Of a stretch of DNA of 12,786 nucleotides, positions 6,486 through 12,786 are shown piece by piece. The notes below the pieces were generated by a model. The model made no database searches and was not told the origin of the DNA. It saw only the letters and a list, made by a program, of their open reading frames with translations. Position numbers and translations under genes: made by a program. The first letter of the stretch is position 1; every line of letters begins with the position of its first letter. The stretch lies in contig JACVSD010000047.1 of assembly GCA_014534095.1 (NCBI GenBank), forward strand, positions 1 through 12,786. The letters are read 5' to 3'. This DNA is from Nitrospiraceae bacterium (GTDB lineage Bacteria > Nitrospirota > Nitrospiria > Nitrospirales > Nitrospiraceae).

Positions 6486-7736
6486 CTAGGCATCCGCACG
6501 TCTAAAGATGAGACACGCGTTCACACCGCCGAAGCCGAAGGAATTGGAGAGGGCAACCTGAATGGCGGCTGTGCGCGCCTTGTTCGGAACATAGTCCAAA
6601 TCGCAAGCCGGATCTGGATTGTCCAGATTGATCGTTGGCGGCAGCACACCATGATGAAGGGCCAAAATACTAAAGACAGCTTCAATGCCGCCGGCCGCTC
6701 CGAGCAAATGTCCGGTCATTGACTTGGTCGAGCTGATCGCGAGGCGATACGCTTGTTCACCAAACACCGCTTTGATGGCACGGGTCTCAATCGCGTCTGC
6801 CATGGTGGAGGTTCCATGGGCGTTGATGTAACCGATCTGATCCTTGCTGACGCCCGCATCCTTTATGGCCATCTCCATGCACCGGACGGCCCCTTCGCCT
6901 TCTTCGGGTGGCGCGGTGATGTGGTAGGCGTCACTGTTCATGCCATACCCGATCAGCTCCGCGTAAATCCGCACGCCACGGCGGCGTGCATGCTCCAGCT
7001 CCTCCAACACCACGACTCCGGCACCCTCGCCCAAGACAAAACCGTCACGATCTTTATCGAACGGCCGGCTGGCTCGCTGCGGCTCGTCATTCCGGAAGGA
7101 CAACGCTTTGGCGGCTGCAAATCCGGCCACGCCCAATGGCGTCACGGCCGCTTCCGCCCCGCCGGCCACCATGACATCCGCGTCGCCGCGCTGAATGAGA
7201 CGAAACGCATCACCGATACAATGATTGCCTGTGGCACAGGCGGTGACGGCACAGGAGTTGGGCCCCTTGGCTCCGATACGAATCGCCACTTGCCCGGATG
7301 CGAGGTTGATGATCGTCATCGGGATAAAGAAGGGCGACACCCGTCCCGGCCCCTTGTCCTTAAGGACGCCATAGTAGTGCTCGATGGAGCCGAGTCCTCC
7401 GATGCCCGATCCGATATAGACGCCAACCTGAACCGCTTCTTCGGGCAAAATCTTTAATCCGGCATCATCCACCGCCATGAGGGCCGCGCCGACGGCGTAG
7501 TGGATGAACGTGTCCATCTTCTTAATTTCTTTTTTCTCGATAAACTGACTGGCATCGAAATCCTTGACCTCGCCAGCTATCTGCGCATCGTAACCGGCAG
7601 GGTCGAACCGCGTGATGCGTCCGATGCCGGATTGCCCGGCACAGAGAGCGGTCCAGGTCTTCTCCACACCGGTGCCCAACGGCGTAACGAGCCCGAGGCC
7701 GGTGACTACAATGCGTCTGGTACGTCGATCAGTCAT
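6486..7736 (-). CDS. fabF: Beta-ketoacyl-ACP synthase II
   Basis: FabF condenses malonyl-ACP with acyl-ACP to elongate fatty acids in the type II pathway in the cytosol. The 416-residue product has the complete KAS I/II triad: Cys in VTACATGNH (C167), His in INAHGTST (H307) and His in [13 protein letters not shown] (H343, with K338). The N-terminal [15 protein letters not shown] and C-terminal [15 protein letters not shown] are standard. ATG 7736 is chosen because the conserved fold starts a few residues later; a TTG three codons upstream (7745) is also open. The start lies 15 bases after the acpP stop with no obvious Shine-Dalgarno, so translation probably depends on ribosomes leaving acpP. 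The order acpP-fabF is nearly universal. A long antisense open frame (6753-7457, plus) is only a GC-driven shadow. Confidence 0.97.
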   Translation of the reverse strand: MTDRRTRRIVVTGLGLVTPLGTGVEKTWTALCAGQSGIGRITRFDPAGYDAQIAGEVKDFDASQFIEKKEIKKMDTFIHYAVGAALMAVDDAGLKILPEEAVQVGVYIGSGIGGLGSIEHYYGVLKDKGPGRVSPFFIPMTIINLASGQVAIRIGAKGPNSCAVTACATGNHCIGDAFRLIQRGDADVMVAGGAEAAVTPLGVAGFAAAKALSFRNDEPQRASRPFDKDRDGFVLGEGAGVVVLEELEHARRRGVRIYAELIGYGMNSDAYHITAPPEEGEGAVRCMEMAIKDAGVSKDQIGYINAHGTSTMADAIETRAIKAVFGEQAYRLAISSTKSMTGHLLGAAGGIEAVFSILALHHGVLPPTINLDNPDPACDLDYVPNKARTAAIQVALSNSFGFGGVNACLIFRRADA

Positions 7737-7751
7737 GTCAGCCAATCGCGC

Positions 7752-7985
7752 TTAAGCCTTTTCCTTGATGTAATCCAGCGCCTTCGCGACCGTAAGGATC
7801 TTTTCCGCGTCCTCATCTGGAATCTCGATTTCGAACTCTTCCTCGAGCGCCATCACCAGCTCGACGGTATCGAGCGAATCGGCGCCGAGATCTTCAACGA
7901 AGGATGCTTCGGGCGTCACTTCATCCTCCTCAACCCCGAGCTGCTCGGCGATGATCTTCTTGACGCGCTCTTCGACGGTTGCCAT
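7752..7985 (-). CDS. acpP: Acyl carrier protein
   Basis: ACP carries growing acyl chains on a 4'-phosphopantetheine arm in the cytosol. The 77-residue, strongly acidic protein (start [12 protein letters not shown]) has the attachment Ser37 in [21 protein letters not shown], the typical helix-II recognition segment, and ends with [12 protein letters not shown]. Length and charge are exactly those expected of AcpP. ATG 7985 is preceded by GGAGGT ten bases upstream. An in-frame extension to 8078 reads as Arg/Gly-rich non-ACP sequence and is not the real N-terminus. The 89-bp gap from fabG is one of the longer ones in the cluster and may carry leader structure or an internal promoter, since ACP is normally needed in excess over the enzymes. 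The arm is made from CoA, linking it to panB in the neighbouring operon. Confidence 0.97.
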   Translation of the reverse strand: MATVEERVKKIIAEQLGVEEDEVTPEASFVEDLGADSLDTVELVMALEEEFEIEIPDEDAEKILTVAKALDYIKEKA

Positions 7986-7995
7986 TGCTATGCCT

Positions 7996-8001
7996 ACCTC
8001 C
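7996..8001 (-). promoter_or_regulatory. Ribosome binding site of acpP
   Basis: Minus-strand GGAGGT lies ten bases before ATG 7985, within a purine-rich GGAGGGAGGT run. It is one of the few clear Shine-Dalgarno sites in the fab cluster. This fits a need for high ACP output, and it sets the start at the conserved MATVEE terminus. Confidence 0.6.
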
Positions 8002-8074
8002 CTCCCCAGTATGCCATATGCGCCATGACATGGGGATCTGCCACGGCTGGTCCTGCGGTGATTGCGCTCATCCT

Positions 8075-8818
8075 TCACACCATGAGCATGCCGCCGTTCA
8101 CATGCAACACGTGCCCTGTAATATAGGCCGCCTCCTCTGATGCCAAGAAACGGACGGCGGCCGCAATATCCTCCGGTTTCCCGAGGCGACCCAAGGGAAT
8201 CTGCTTTTGGAGCGTCTCTTTGACATCAGCCGGCAGCCCGTGCGTCATGGCCGTATCGATGAAGCCGGGAGCCACCGCATTGACGGTCACGTTGCGGCTG
8301 GCATATTCGCGCCCGACGGTCTTGGTAAAGCCGATCACCGCCGCTTTGGAGGCGGCATAGTTCGCCTGGCCCGCGTTGCCCATGACCCCGACAATCGAAG
8401 CGATATTCACAATGCGACCATACCGCTGCTTCGTCATCGGCTGCAAGACCGCCTTGGTACAGTTGAAGGTGCCGTTCAGATTCACCTGCATCACCAGGTT
8501 CCAATCCTCGTCCTTCATCCGAAGCAGCAACCCGTCGCGCGTAATGCCGGCATTGTTGACCAAGATGTCAATTTTGCCCCAGGCCTTGATGACGTGCTCA
8601 ACGAGCGATTTCGTCTCAAGCGAATCGGCCACGTTGACCTTCACGTTCAACGCCTTCCGCCCAAGTTTCTCGACTCCAGCCACCGTCTCTTGGGATCGCC
8701 CCGGATCCAAATCGGCCACCACGACATCAGCGCCTGCGGCGGCGAGGGTTTCTGCGATGGCCCGCCCGATTCCCTGCGCGGCCCCTGTTACCACCGCGAT
8801 TCTTCCCTGTAACGACAT
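8075..8818 (-). CDS. fabG: 3-oxoacyl-ACP reductase
   Basis: FabG is the NADPH-dependent short-chain dehydrogenase that reduces 3-oxoacyl-ACP to 3-hydroxyacyl-ACP. The 247-residue product has the classical SDR pattern: cofactor loop TGAAQGIG (11-18), NNAG (88-91), a catalytic-tetrad Asn in QVNLNGTF (N113), S141 in NIASIVG, and Y154 with K158 in [14 protein letters not shown] follows, and the C-terminal end is [12 protein letters not shown]. Length is typical for FabG. The ATG at 8818 lies 38 bases after the fabD stop; only weak purine sequence precedes it. The position between fabD and acpP identifies it as the housekeeping FabG rather than another SDR. Confidence 0.96.
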   Translation of the reverse strand: MSLQGRIAVVTGAAQGIGRAIAETLAAAGADVVVADLDPGRSQETVAGVEKLGRKALNVKVNVADSLETKSLVEHVIKAWGKIDILVNNAGITRDGLLLRMKDEDWNLVMQVNLNGTFNCTKAVLQPMTKQRYGRIVNIASIVGVMGNAGQANYAASKAAVIGFTKTVGREYASRNVTVNAVAPGFIDTAMTHGLPADVKETLQKQIPLGRLGKPEDIAAAVRFLASEEAAYITGHVLHVNGGMLMV

Positions 8819-8856
8819 GAACTTCGTCTTTCTTATTAAACTTCCGGGTTGAACGA

Positions 8857-9807
8857 TTAGGAGGACGTGCCCGTGGTCAGTGCGCTCAACGTCGCATCCA
8901 ACGACTTGGGATCATGCACGTTCAGTAAAGTGGCACCGGGGATAATCCGTTTGATCAACCCGGTCAGCACCGATCCCGGACCGACTTCAATAAATGTGGT
9001 GACCCCCATCCCTGCCATGGTGTGCACCGAATCTTCCCACAAGACCGAGGAGGGCAGTTGCTTCACCAAGGACACTGGAATCTCACTAGCCCGGGTGATG
9101 GCTTTTGCTTCAGCGTTGTTCACGAGCGGCGCCTTCAGATCCGACCACTGGACGGAGGCCAGATCGCCCGCCAAGCGGTCGGCAGCCTGCTGCATGAGCG
9201 GCGTGTGGACCGGCACGCTGACGGGGAGAGGAATCGCCTTCTTACAGCCTTGGCCCTTCGCCAGCTCGATCGCGCGCTCCACCGCTGCTTTCTCGCCCGC
9301 AATGACAATCTGTCCCGGCGAATTAAAGTTTGCCGCTGCCACGACCCCGGCGGACGAGGCGTCGCGGCAGACGGCTTTCGCGACGTCCGACGTGAGCCCT
9401 AAAAGGGCCGCCACTAGGCCGGTTCCCGGCGCCACCGCTTCCGCCATATAGCGGCCACGCTTCTGCACGAGTCCGACCGCATCCCGATACGAAAGCCCTT
9501 CGGCGGCCACTAAGGCCGAATACTCGCCCAAGCTGTGTCCCGCCACAGCTGCAGGCCTGATGCCGGCTGGCTCCAACGCTTCGAGTGCAGCGACGCTGCT
9601 GACGAGCAACGCCGGCTGTGTATACTCAGTCAGGTTGAGCCGTTCCGCCGGGCCCTCGAAACACAGTGTGGCCACGTCATACCCGAGTACGGACGAAGCT
9701 TCCTCATAGACGCGCCGCAGGCGCGGGTAGGCGTCGCACAGCGCCCGCCCCATGCCGACCGATTGCGAGCCCTGCCCTGGGAAAACAAATCCGATAGCAG
9801 TCGCCAT
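8857..9807 (-). CDS. fabD: Malonyl-CoA:ACP transacylase
   Basis: FabD moves malonate from CoA to ACP, supplying the extender unit for FabH and FabF. The 316-residue product shows FPGQGSQ near the N-terminus, the nucleophile S92 in AGHSLGEYSA, R117 in VQKRGRYM, and H201 in VPVHTPLM. These are the same positions as in E. coli FabD. NFNSPGQIVIAG (160-171) and EVGPGSVLTGLIKR near the end complete the family pattern. The ATG at 9807 directly precedes the conserved start ATAIGFVFPGQG. No Shine-Dalgarno is visible, and a perfect TTGACA sits 32 bases upstream, so a very short or absent leader is conceivable. The gap from fabH is 149 bp, long for this cluster. Confidence 0.97.
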   Translation of the reverse strand: MATAIGFVFPGQGSQSVGMGRALCDAYPRLRRVYEEASSVLGYDVATLCFEGPAERLNLTEYTQPALLVSSVAALEALEPAGIRPAAVAGHSLGEYSALVAAEGLSYRDAVGLVQKRGRYMAEAVAPGTGLVAALLGLTSDVAKAVCRDASSAGVVAAANFNSPGQIVIAGEKAAVERAIELAKGQGCKKAIPLPVSVPVHTPLMQQAADRLAGDLASVQWSDLKAPLVNNAEAKAITRASEIPVSLVKQLPSSVLWEDSVHTMAGMGVTTFIEVGPGSVLTGLIKRIIPGATLLNVHDPKSLDATLSALTTGTSS

Positions 9808-9814
9808 AAGCGGT

Positions 9815-9845
9815 TAGATATCTTAGAAATCCTGTGGAATGTCAA
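9815..9845 (-). promoter_or_regulatory. Possible internal promoter directly before fabD
   Basis: On the minus strand a perfect -35-like TTGACA lies at 9845-9840. The sequence 17-19 bases further on contains only -10 approximations (GATATC, ATATCT, TATCTA). Transcription would begin at or next to the fabD ATG. The -35 is good and the -10 is poor, so this is tentative. Confidence 0.3.
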
Positions 9846-9956
9846 CGGCAAAAGTTCCGCGAGTCCGGTTCTCCGAAGCGGCACGGCGATCACGAAAGTC
9901 TGTTTCTGTACGAAGCCCGGCCTCTCTTGCCGACTCGCCCTCACAGACGCGGGCCC

Positions 9957-10934
9957 TTACCACTTGATGAGCGCCGAAGCCCAGGTTAGTCCGGCGCCGA
10001 AGGCCCCCAGCATCACCATCGAACCTTCCCCAATGCGTCCAGCACGCACCGCTTCGTCCAGAGCGATAGGAATGGACGCTGCGGACGTGTTGCCATAGTG
10101 CTCGAGGTTGAGCATGACTTTTTCGATGGGCAGCCCCAGTCGATCCATCACCGCCTTCAAGATGCGCATGTTGGCTTGATGGGGAACGTAGAGATCGACA
10201 TCCTCCACCTTAAGCCCGTTCGACGCCAGCGTTTCGCGGGCAATCTCTTCTAAACTCCTCACGGCAACCTTGAACGTCTCGTTGCCTTTCATTTTGATGA
10301 AGTGCATCCGTTCCGCGATCATTTTGTCGCAGGGGGGCATCCGGGAGCCGCCGCCCGGGACCGCGATCAGCTCACTCATATTACCGTCCGATCGCAAGTG
10401 CGTCGAAAGAATACCACGTGTATCGTCTTCGCTGGCGCTCACGACCGCGGCTCCTGCGCCATCGCCAAACAGCACACACGTGTTCCGGTCGGTCCAGTCT
10501 GTAATCGCCGACATCACTTCGGAGCCGATCACCAGCACCTGACGCATGCCGGTCTTGACATAGGCATCGGCCATTGACAAGGCATAGACAAAGCCGCAGC
10601 AGGCAGCCGACAAATCGCAGGCCGCCGCCTTCGTCGCACCGAGCTGATGTTGGACTAAACAGGCAGTGGCCGGTAAAGGAAAGTCACCGGTACAGGTGGC
10701 CAGCAGAATCATGTCTACATCCGTCGCGGCGATGCCGGCCGCGTCCAGCGCGCGCTTCCCCGCGCGTACCGCCAAATCCGAGCAGCCCTCGCCGGTCTGA
10801 ACAATGCGCCGTTCTTTGATGCCGGTGCGGTCGCTGATCCATTCATCCGACGTGGCGACCATGCGCTCCAGGTCGCCATTGGTGAGCACTTTCGTGGGGG
10901 CATAGGACCCGGTGCCTGAAATACGCGCCCTCAT
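9957..10934 (-). CDS. fabH: Beta-ketoacyl-ACP synthase III
   Basis: FabH starts fatty-acid synthesis by condensing an acyl-CoA (usually acetyl-CoA) with malonyl-ACP. The 325-residue product has the Cys-His-Asn triad: C112 in DLSAACCGFVYAL, H252 in VPHQANMRI, and N282 in YGNTSAASIP. The GTGSYAP start, SDEWISDRTGIKERR segment and GAFGAGLTWASALIKW end are all standard. Position and length match E. coli FabH (C112). A second Cys (C113) directly follows the nucleophile, where E. coli has Ala. The ATG overlaps the plsX stop by four bases (ATGA), so the two are translationally coupled. Primer preference (acetyl versus branched) cannot be read from the sequence. Confidence 0.97.
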   Translation of the reverse strand: MRARISGTGSYAPTKVLTNGDLERMVATSDEWISDRTGIKERRIVQTGEGCSDLAVRAGKRALDAAGIAATDVDMILLATCTGDFPLPATACLVQHQLGATKAAACDLSAACCGFVYALSMADAYVKTGMRQVLVIGSEVMSAITDWTDRNTCVLFGDGAGAAVVSASEDDTRGILSTHLRSDGNMSELIAVPGGGSRMPPCDKMIAERMHFIKMKGNETFKVAVRSLEEIARETLASNGLKVEDVDLYVPHQANMRILKAVMDRLGLPIEKVMLNLEHYGNTSAASIPIALDEAVRAGRIGEGSMVMLGAFGAGLTWASALIKW

Positions 10935-11950
10935 GATTCCAGTTCCACCGGTGCTCGAGACAGCGATTCCTCGATGTCCCGCTGAATCAATTCATGCACC
11001 CGGCCTTCGGCCATGCCCTTGGCCCGCCGGATTGCATTCTTGATGGCTTTGGCGGAAGACCGGCCATGACAGATCATCGTAATGCCGTTGACCCCAAGCA
11101 GTGGCGCGCCGCCGAATTCCGCGTAGTCGATCCTGCGTTTCAAACTGCGAAGCGGCGCAGCGATGAGCGGGTAGGCCAGGCGTCCCAGAAATGAGCCGGA
11201 GATCTCTTTGATCAAGAGCTTCTTGATCGTCTCGGCAACACCCTCAGAAATCTTCAACGCGACATTGCCGATGAATCCGTCGCATACCACCACATCGGCG
11301 CTGCCGCTGTAGACTTCCCGGCCTTCGACGTTGCCCACAAAATTGATTGGGCTGGCCTTGAGCCGTTTGAACGCCTCCTTGGTCACTTCATTGCCTTTGC
11401 TGTCTTCCTCGCCGATGCTGAGGAGCGCGATACGGGGATTCGGCTTCTTGAACAGATGCTTGCCGTACTCGTTGCCCATCAAGGCGAACTGTTCGAGATG
11501 CTGGGCGGTACAGTCGACATTGGCGCCGACATCGAGCATGATCGCTTCACCCGTCAGTGTCGGGAGACTCGTGGCGATCGCGGGGCGCTCCACACCCTTG
11601 AGCAGTCCCAAGACAAAAAAGGAGGAGACCATGCTGGCGCCGGTATTACCGGGGCTCACGATTGCCTGCGCCTCGCCGCCCTTCACCAGTTCTGTCGCCA
11701 CCCAGATGGAGGAGTCTCGCTTTTTTCGCGCCACCGCGGAAGGCGATTCGTGCATCTCCACAACCTGAGAGGCATGCCGAATCGAAAGGCGGGTATCGCG
11801 ACAGCCCAGGCGGTCACACTGGTGATCGAGGGTCGCGGCGTCCCCGACCAAAATGACTTCAACGTCGAATTCTGTGATGGCCTGAAGAGCGCCCTCGATG
11901 CAGGGTGCAGGACCGTGATCCCCACCGACCGCATCCAGCGCGATTCTCAT
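10931..11950 (-). CDS. plsX: Phosphate acyltransferase PlsX
   Basis: PlsX converts acyl-ACP to acyl-phosphate, the donor PlsY uses to start phospholipid synthesis; it acts at the inner face of the membrane. The 339-residue product begins RIALDAVGGDHGP and has VEMHESPSAVARKKRDSS, IVSPGNTGASM, LDVGANVDC, LLSIGEEDSKGNE, VCDGFIGNVALKISEG and GAPLLGVNGI, all characteristic of the family. The start is placed at ATG 11950, where PlsX homologs normally begin. GTG 11968 and TTG 11989 are in frame and would add 6 or 13 residues, and none of the three has a convincing Shine-Dalgarno. The stop overlaps the fabH ATG. The upstream gap to rpmF is 177 bp. Confidence 0.96.
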   Translation of the reverse strand: MRIALDAVGGDHGPAPCIEGALQAITEFDVEVILVGDAATLDHQCDRLGCRDTRLSIRHASQVVEMHESPSAVARKKRDSSIWVATELVKGGEAQAIVSPGNTGASMVSSFFVLGLLKGVERPAIATSLPTLTGEAIMLDVGANVDCTAQHLEQFALMGNEYGKHLFKKPNPRIALLSIGEEDSKGNEVTKEAFKRLKASPINFVGNVEGREVYSGSADVVVCDGFIGNVALKISEGVAETIKKLLIKEISGSFLGRLAYPLIAAPLRSLKRRIDYAEFGGAPLLGVNGITMICHGRSSAKAIKNAIRRAKGMAEGRVHELIQRDIEESLSRAPVELES

Positions 11951-12127
11951 GCGAGGTTGCGTACTCACTGCGGATGTTGGAATGACCAACTCAACACGCG
12001 TGGCACCTTTTGAAAGAGCCGCCGAGAAGACAACGCCGTCGAGACGTTCACGCCCAACGGCACAGGAGCACCATTCTTGTCGGACCCGGCTGCTTACTTA
12101 TGGCCGGCGGCACAATCCCGTTCTCTT
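11951..12127 (-). other. Gap between rpmF and plsX
   Basis: This stretch of 177 bases holds no convincing gene. It carries a small inverted repeat GTTGG-AATGA-CCAAC (11976-11990) and the optional upstream starts of plsX. I see no clear promoter. It could be a leader or processing region between the ribosomal and lipid parts of the cluster. Confidence 0.35.
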
Positions 12128-12313
12128 TTACGATTCTTCGACCTGGATGACGGCCTTGCCTTTATAGGTTCCGCAATTCAAGCAGGTGTAATGAGGCAGC
12201 TTGAGTTCATGGCACTGCGGACACACCGACATCCCTGGAGGCGTCATGCGCAGCTTCTGGGTGCGGCGCTTGTCACGGCGCGCCCGTGAATGTTTATGTT
12301 TCGGATTTGGCAT
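12128..12313 (-). CDS. rpmF: 50S ribosomal protein L32, zinc-binding form
   Basis: L32 is a small structural protein of the large ribosomal subunit. The 61-residue product starts MPNPKHKHSRARRDKRR, the standard basic N-terminus. It has a four-cysteine zinc ribbon, CPQC and CLNC (C31, C34, C44, C47), followed by GTYKGKAVIQ. This is the zinc-containing (C+) paralogue type; a zinc-independent copy, if any, would be elsewhere. AAGGGAG lies five bases before ATG 12313. Its place between the DUF177 gene and plsX is the conserved bacterial order and is known from E. coli. Confidence 0.97.
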   Translation of the reverse strand: MPNPKHKHSRARRDKRRTQKLRMTPPGMSVCPQCHELKLPHYTCLNCGTYKGKAVIQVEES

Positions 12314-12361
12314 GGCGACTCCCTTCCTCTCGTTCAGTCACTGACCCCGATGGGGCAGCGC

Positions 12362-12786
12362 TCAATCATGCTTCTCTTTCAGTTTCCGCAGGATGTCGAA
12401 TGGACCACCCGTGGGTTCGACGGCACAGCAACAGGGCCCCGTGTTCAAGTCTTTGCCACAGCGCGGACAGAGGCCCAAACAGTTCTCCGTACACAGTGGG
12501 TGCATCGGCGCCGACAAAATCAATTGCTCCCTGAGCATGGGCCCGAGTTCCACATGGTCGCCGACATAATGGTAGATGTCGTCGTTATGCTCCTCCGGCT
12601 CTACGTCGACGACTGGGCCCAGTTTCTTTTTTCTACCATCCTCTCGCTTCAGCATGGAGGGCGGCGTCTTGGGCTCCCGCTCGTACGCCACCCGCACGGA
12701 AAAAGCGATCGGCTCCTCAAAGTCCTTCAGACAACGCACACATTGCCGAATCGCGGTTCCTTCCACCACGCCCGTGACGCACACCG
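12362..12786 (-). CDS. DUF177 / YceD-family protein, 5'-truncated by the window edge
   Basis: The frame runs open to the end of the window, so the N-terminal part is missing; about 141 residues are visible. The GTG at 12784 is probably an internal Val codon, since DUF177 proteins have roughly 50 residues before the first Cys pair. Visible hallmarks are a CVRCL motif, a charged middle, VELGPMLREQLILSAPMHPL, and the C-terminal Cys cluster CTENCLGLCPRCGKDLNTGPCCC. This pattern is diagnostic of DUF177. Members are linked to 23S rRNA metabolism (YceD in E. coli, Rbp1 in plants) and nearly always sit directly upstream of rpmF, as here. The gene stops 48 bp before the rpmF start. It is the first gene of the cluster visible in the window; the promoter lies outside. 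Confidence 0.92.
   Translation of the reverse strand, partial: VCVTGVVEGTAIRQCVRCLKDFEEPIAFSVRVAYEREPKTPPSMLKREDGRKKKLGPVVDVEPEEHNDDIYHYVGDHVELGPMLREQLILSAPMHPLCTENCLGLCPRCGKDLNTGPCCCAVEPTGGPFDILRKLKEKHD

Noticed and set aside
6753..7457. 234-codon open frame on the plus strand, antisense to fabF
   Set aside because: It lies wholly inside fabF, which has all catalytic motifs. Its translation is rich in His, Arg and Gly, with no family resemblance. Long antisense frames are expected in GC-rich genes.
7752..8078. 108-residue reading of acpP with an N-terminal extension
   Set aside because: The extra 31 residues are Arg/Gly-rich and unlike any ACP. The conserved N-terminus and the ribosome binding site support the 77-residue form.
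7500..8126. 208-codon plus-strand frame spanning the fabF and acpP 5' ends
   Set aside because: It crosses two well-supported genes on the opposite strand and the gap between them. There is no domain pattern.
8207..8812. 201-codon plus-strand open frame antisense to fabG
   Set aside because: It is fully covered by fabG, has no recognisable motif or ribosome binding site, and shows composition typical of a reverse-strand shadow.
9630..9944. Minus-strand frame covering the fabH-fabD gap and the fabD N-terminus in another frame
   Set aside because: Most of it overlaps the conserved fabD start region out of frame. Its sequence is Arg-rich and unlike a real protein.
1..12786. CRISPR arrays, mobile elements, toxin-antitoxin or defence genes, tRNA genes
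   Set aside because: Scanning both strands shows no regularly spaced repeats, no transposase or integrase motifs, no cloverleaf-like segments and no compositional breaks. The window is housekeeping DNA apart from the 3171-4894 pair.

Overview
The window reads as an ordinary chromosomal region of a GC-rich, Gram-negative-type bacterium. Protein style and gene order suggest the phylum Nitrospirota, possibly Nitrospira. That assignment is inference from general familiarity, since no rRNA or other marker is present. I see no tRNA, rRNA, CRISPR array, insertion sequence, phage gene or integration scar. Almost every base is either coding or a short intergenic gap.

Layout. (1) 1-419, plus strand: the 3' part of a DUF309-family gene that begins before the window. 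(2) 460-3006, minus strand: a tightly packed one-carbon/cofactor operon transcribed folD -> metF-like -> panB. All three products act on the methylene-tetrahydrofolate pool. The folD stop codon lies inside the metF ribosome binding site, and the metF stop overlaps the panB start (TGATG). A plausible sigma-70-type promoter lies just upstream of folD. (3) 3171-4894, plus strand, divergent from folD: a predicted exported NHL/SMP-30-like beta-propeller protein. Its stop codon overlaps (ATGA) the start of a small unrecognised protein with an eight-cysteine N-terminal module and a His-rich C-terminal tail. (4) 4895-5109: a convergent intergenic gap with a perfect 8-bp-stem hairpin and no gene. (5) 5110-12786, minus strand: a classic fatty-acid/phospholipid-precursor cluster in the order DUF177 (yceD-like, partial) - rpmF - plsX - fabH - fabD - fabG - acpP - fabF - rnc - exported cyclophilin.

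How the genes work together. In region 5, PlsX makes acyl-phosphate for phospholipid synthesis. FabD loads malonate onto ACP (acpP), FabH starts chains, FabF elongates them and FabG performs the first reduction. FabZ and FabI functions must be encoded elsewhere. RpmF (ribosomal protein L32), the DUF177 protein and RNase III tie the cluster to ribosome and RNA metabolism, as in many bacteria. In region 2, FolD interconverts methylene-, methenyl- and formyl-THF, MetF reduces methylene-THF, and PanB consumes methylene-THF to make ketopantoate for CoA and the ACP phosphopantetheine arm.

I did not find a clear undescribed multi-gene system. The best candidate for something undescribed is the coupled pair at 3171-4894: a secreted propeller followed by a Cys8/His-rich protein. 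The other findings concern start sites, promoters, leaders and operon architecture.
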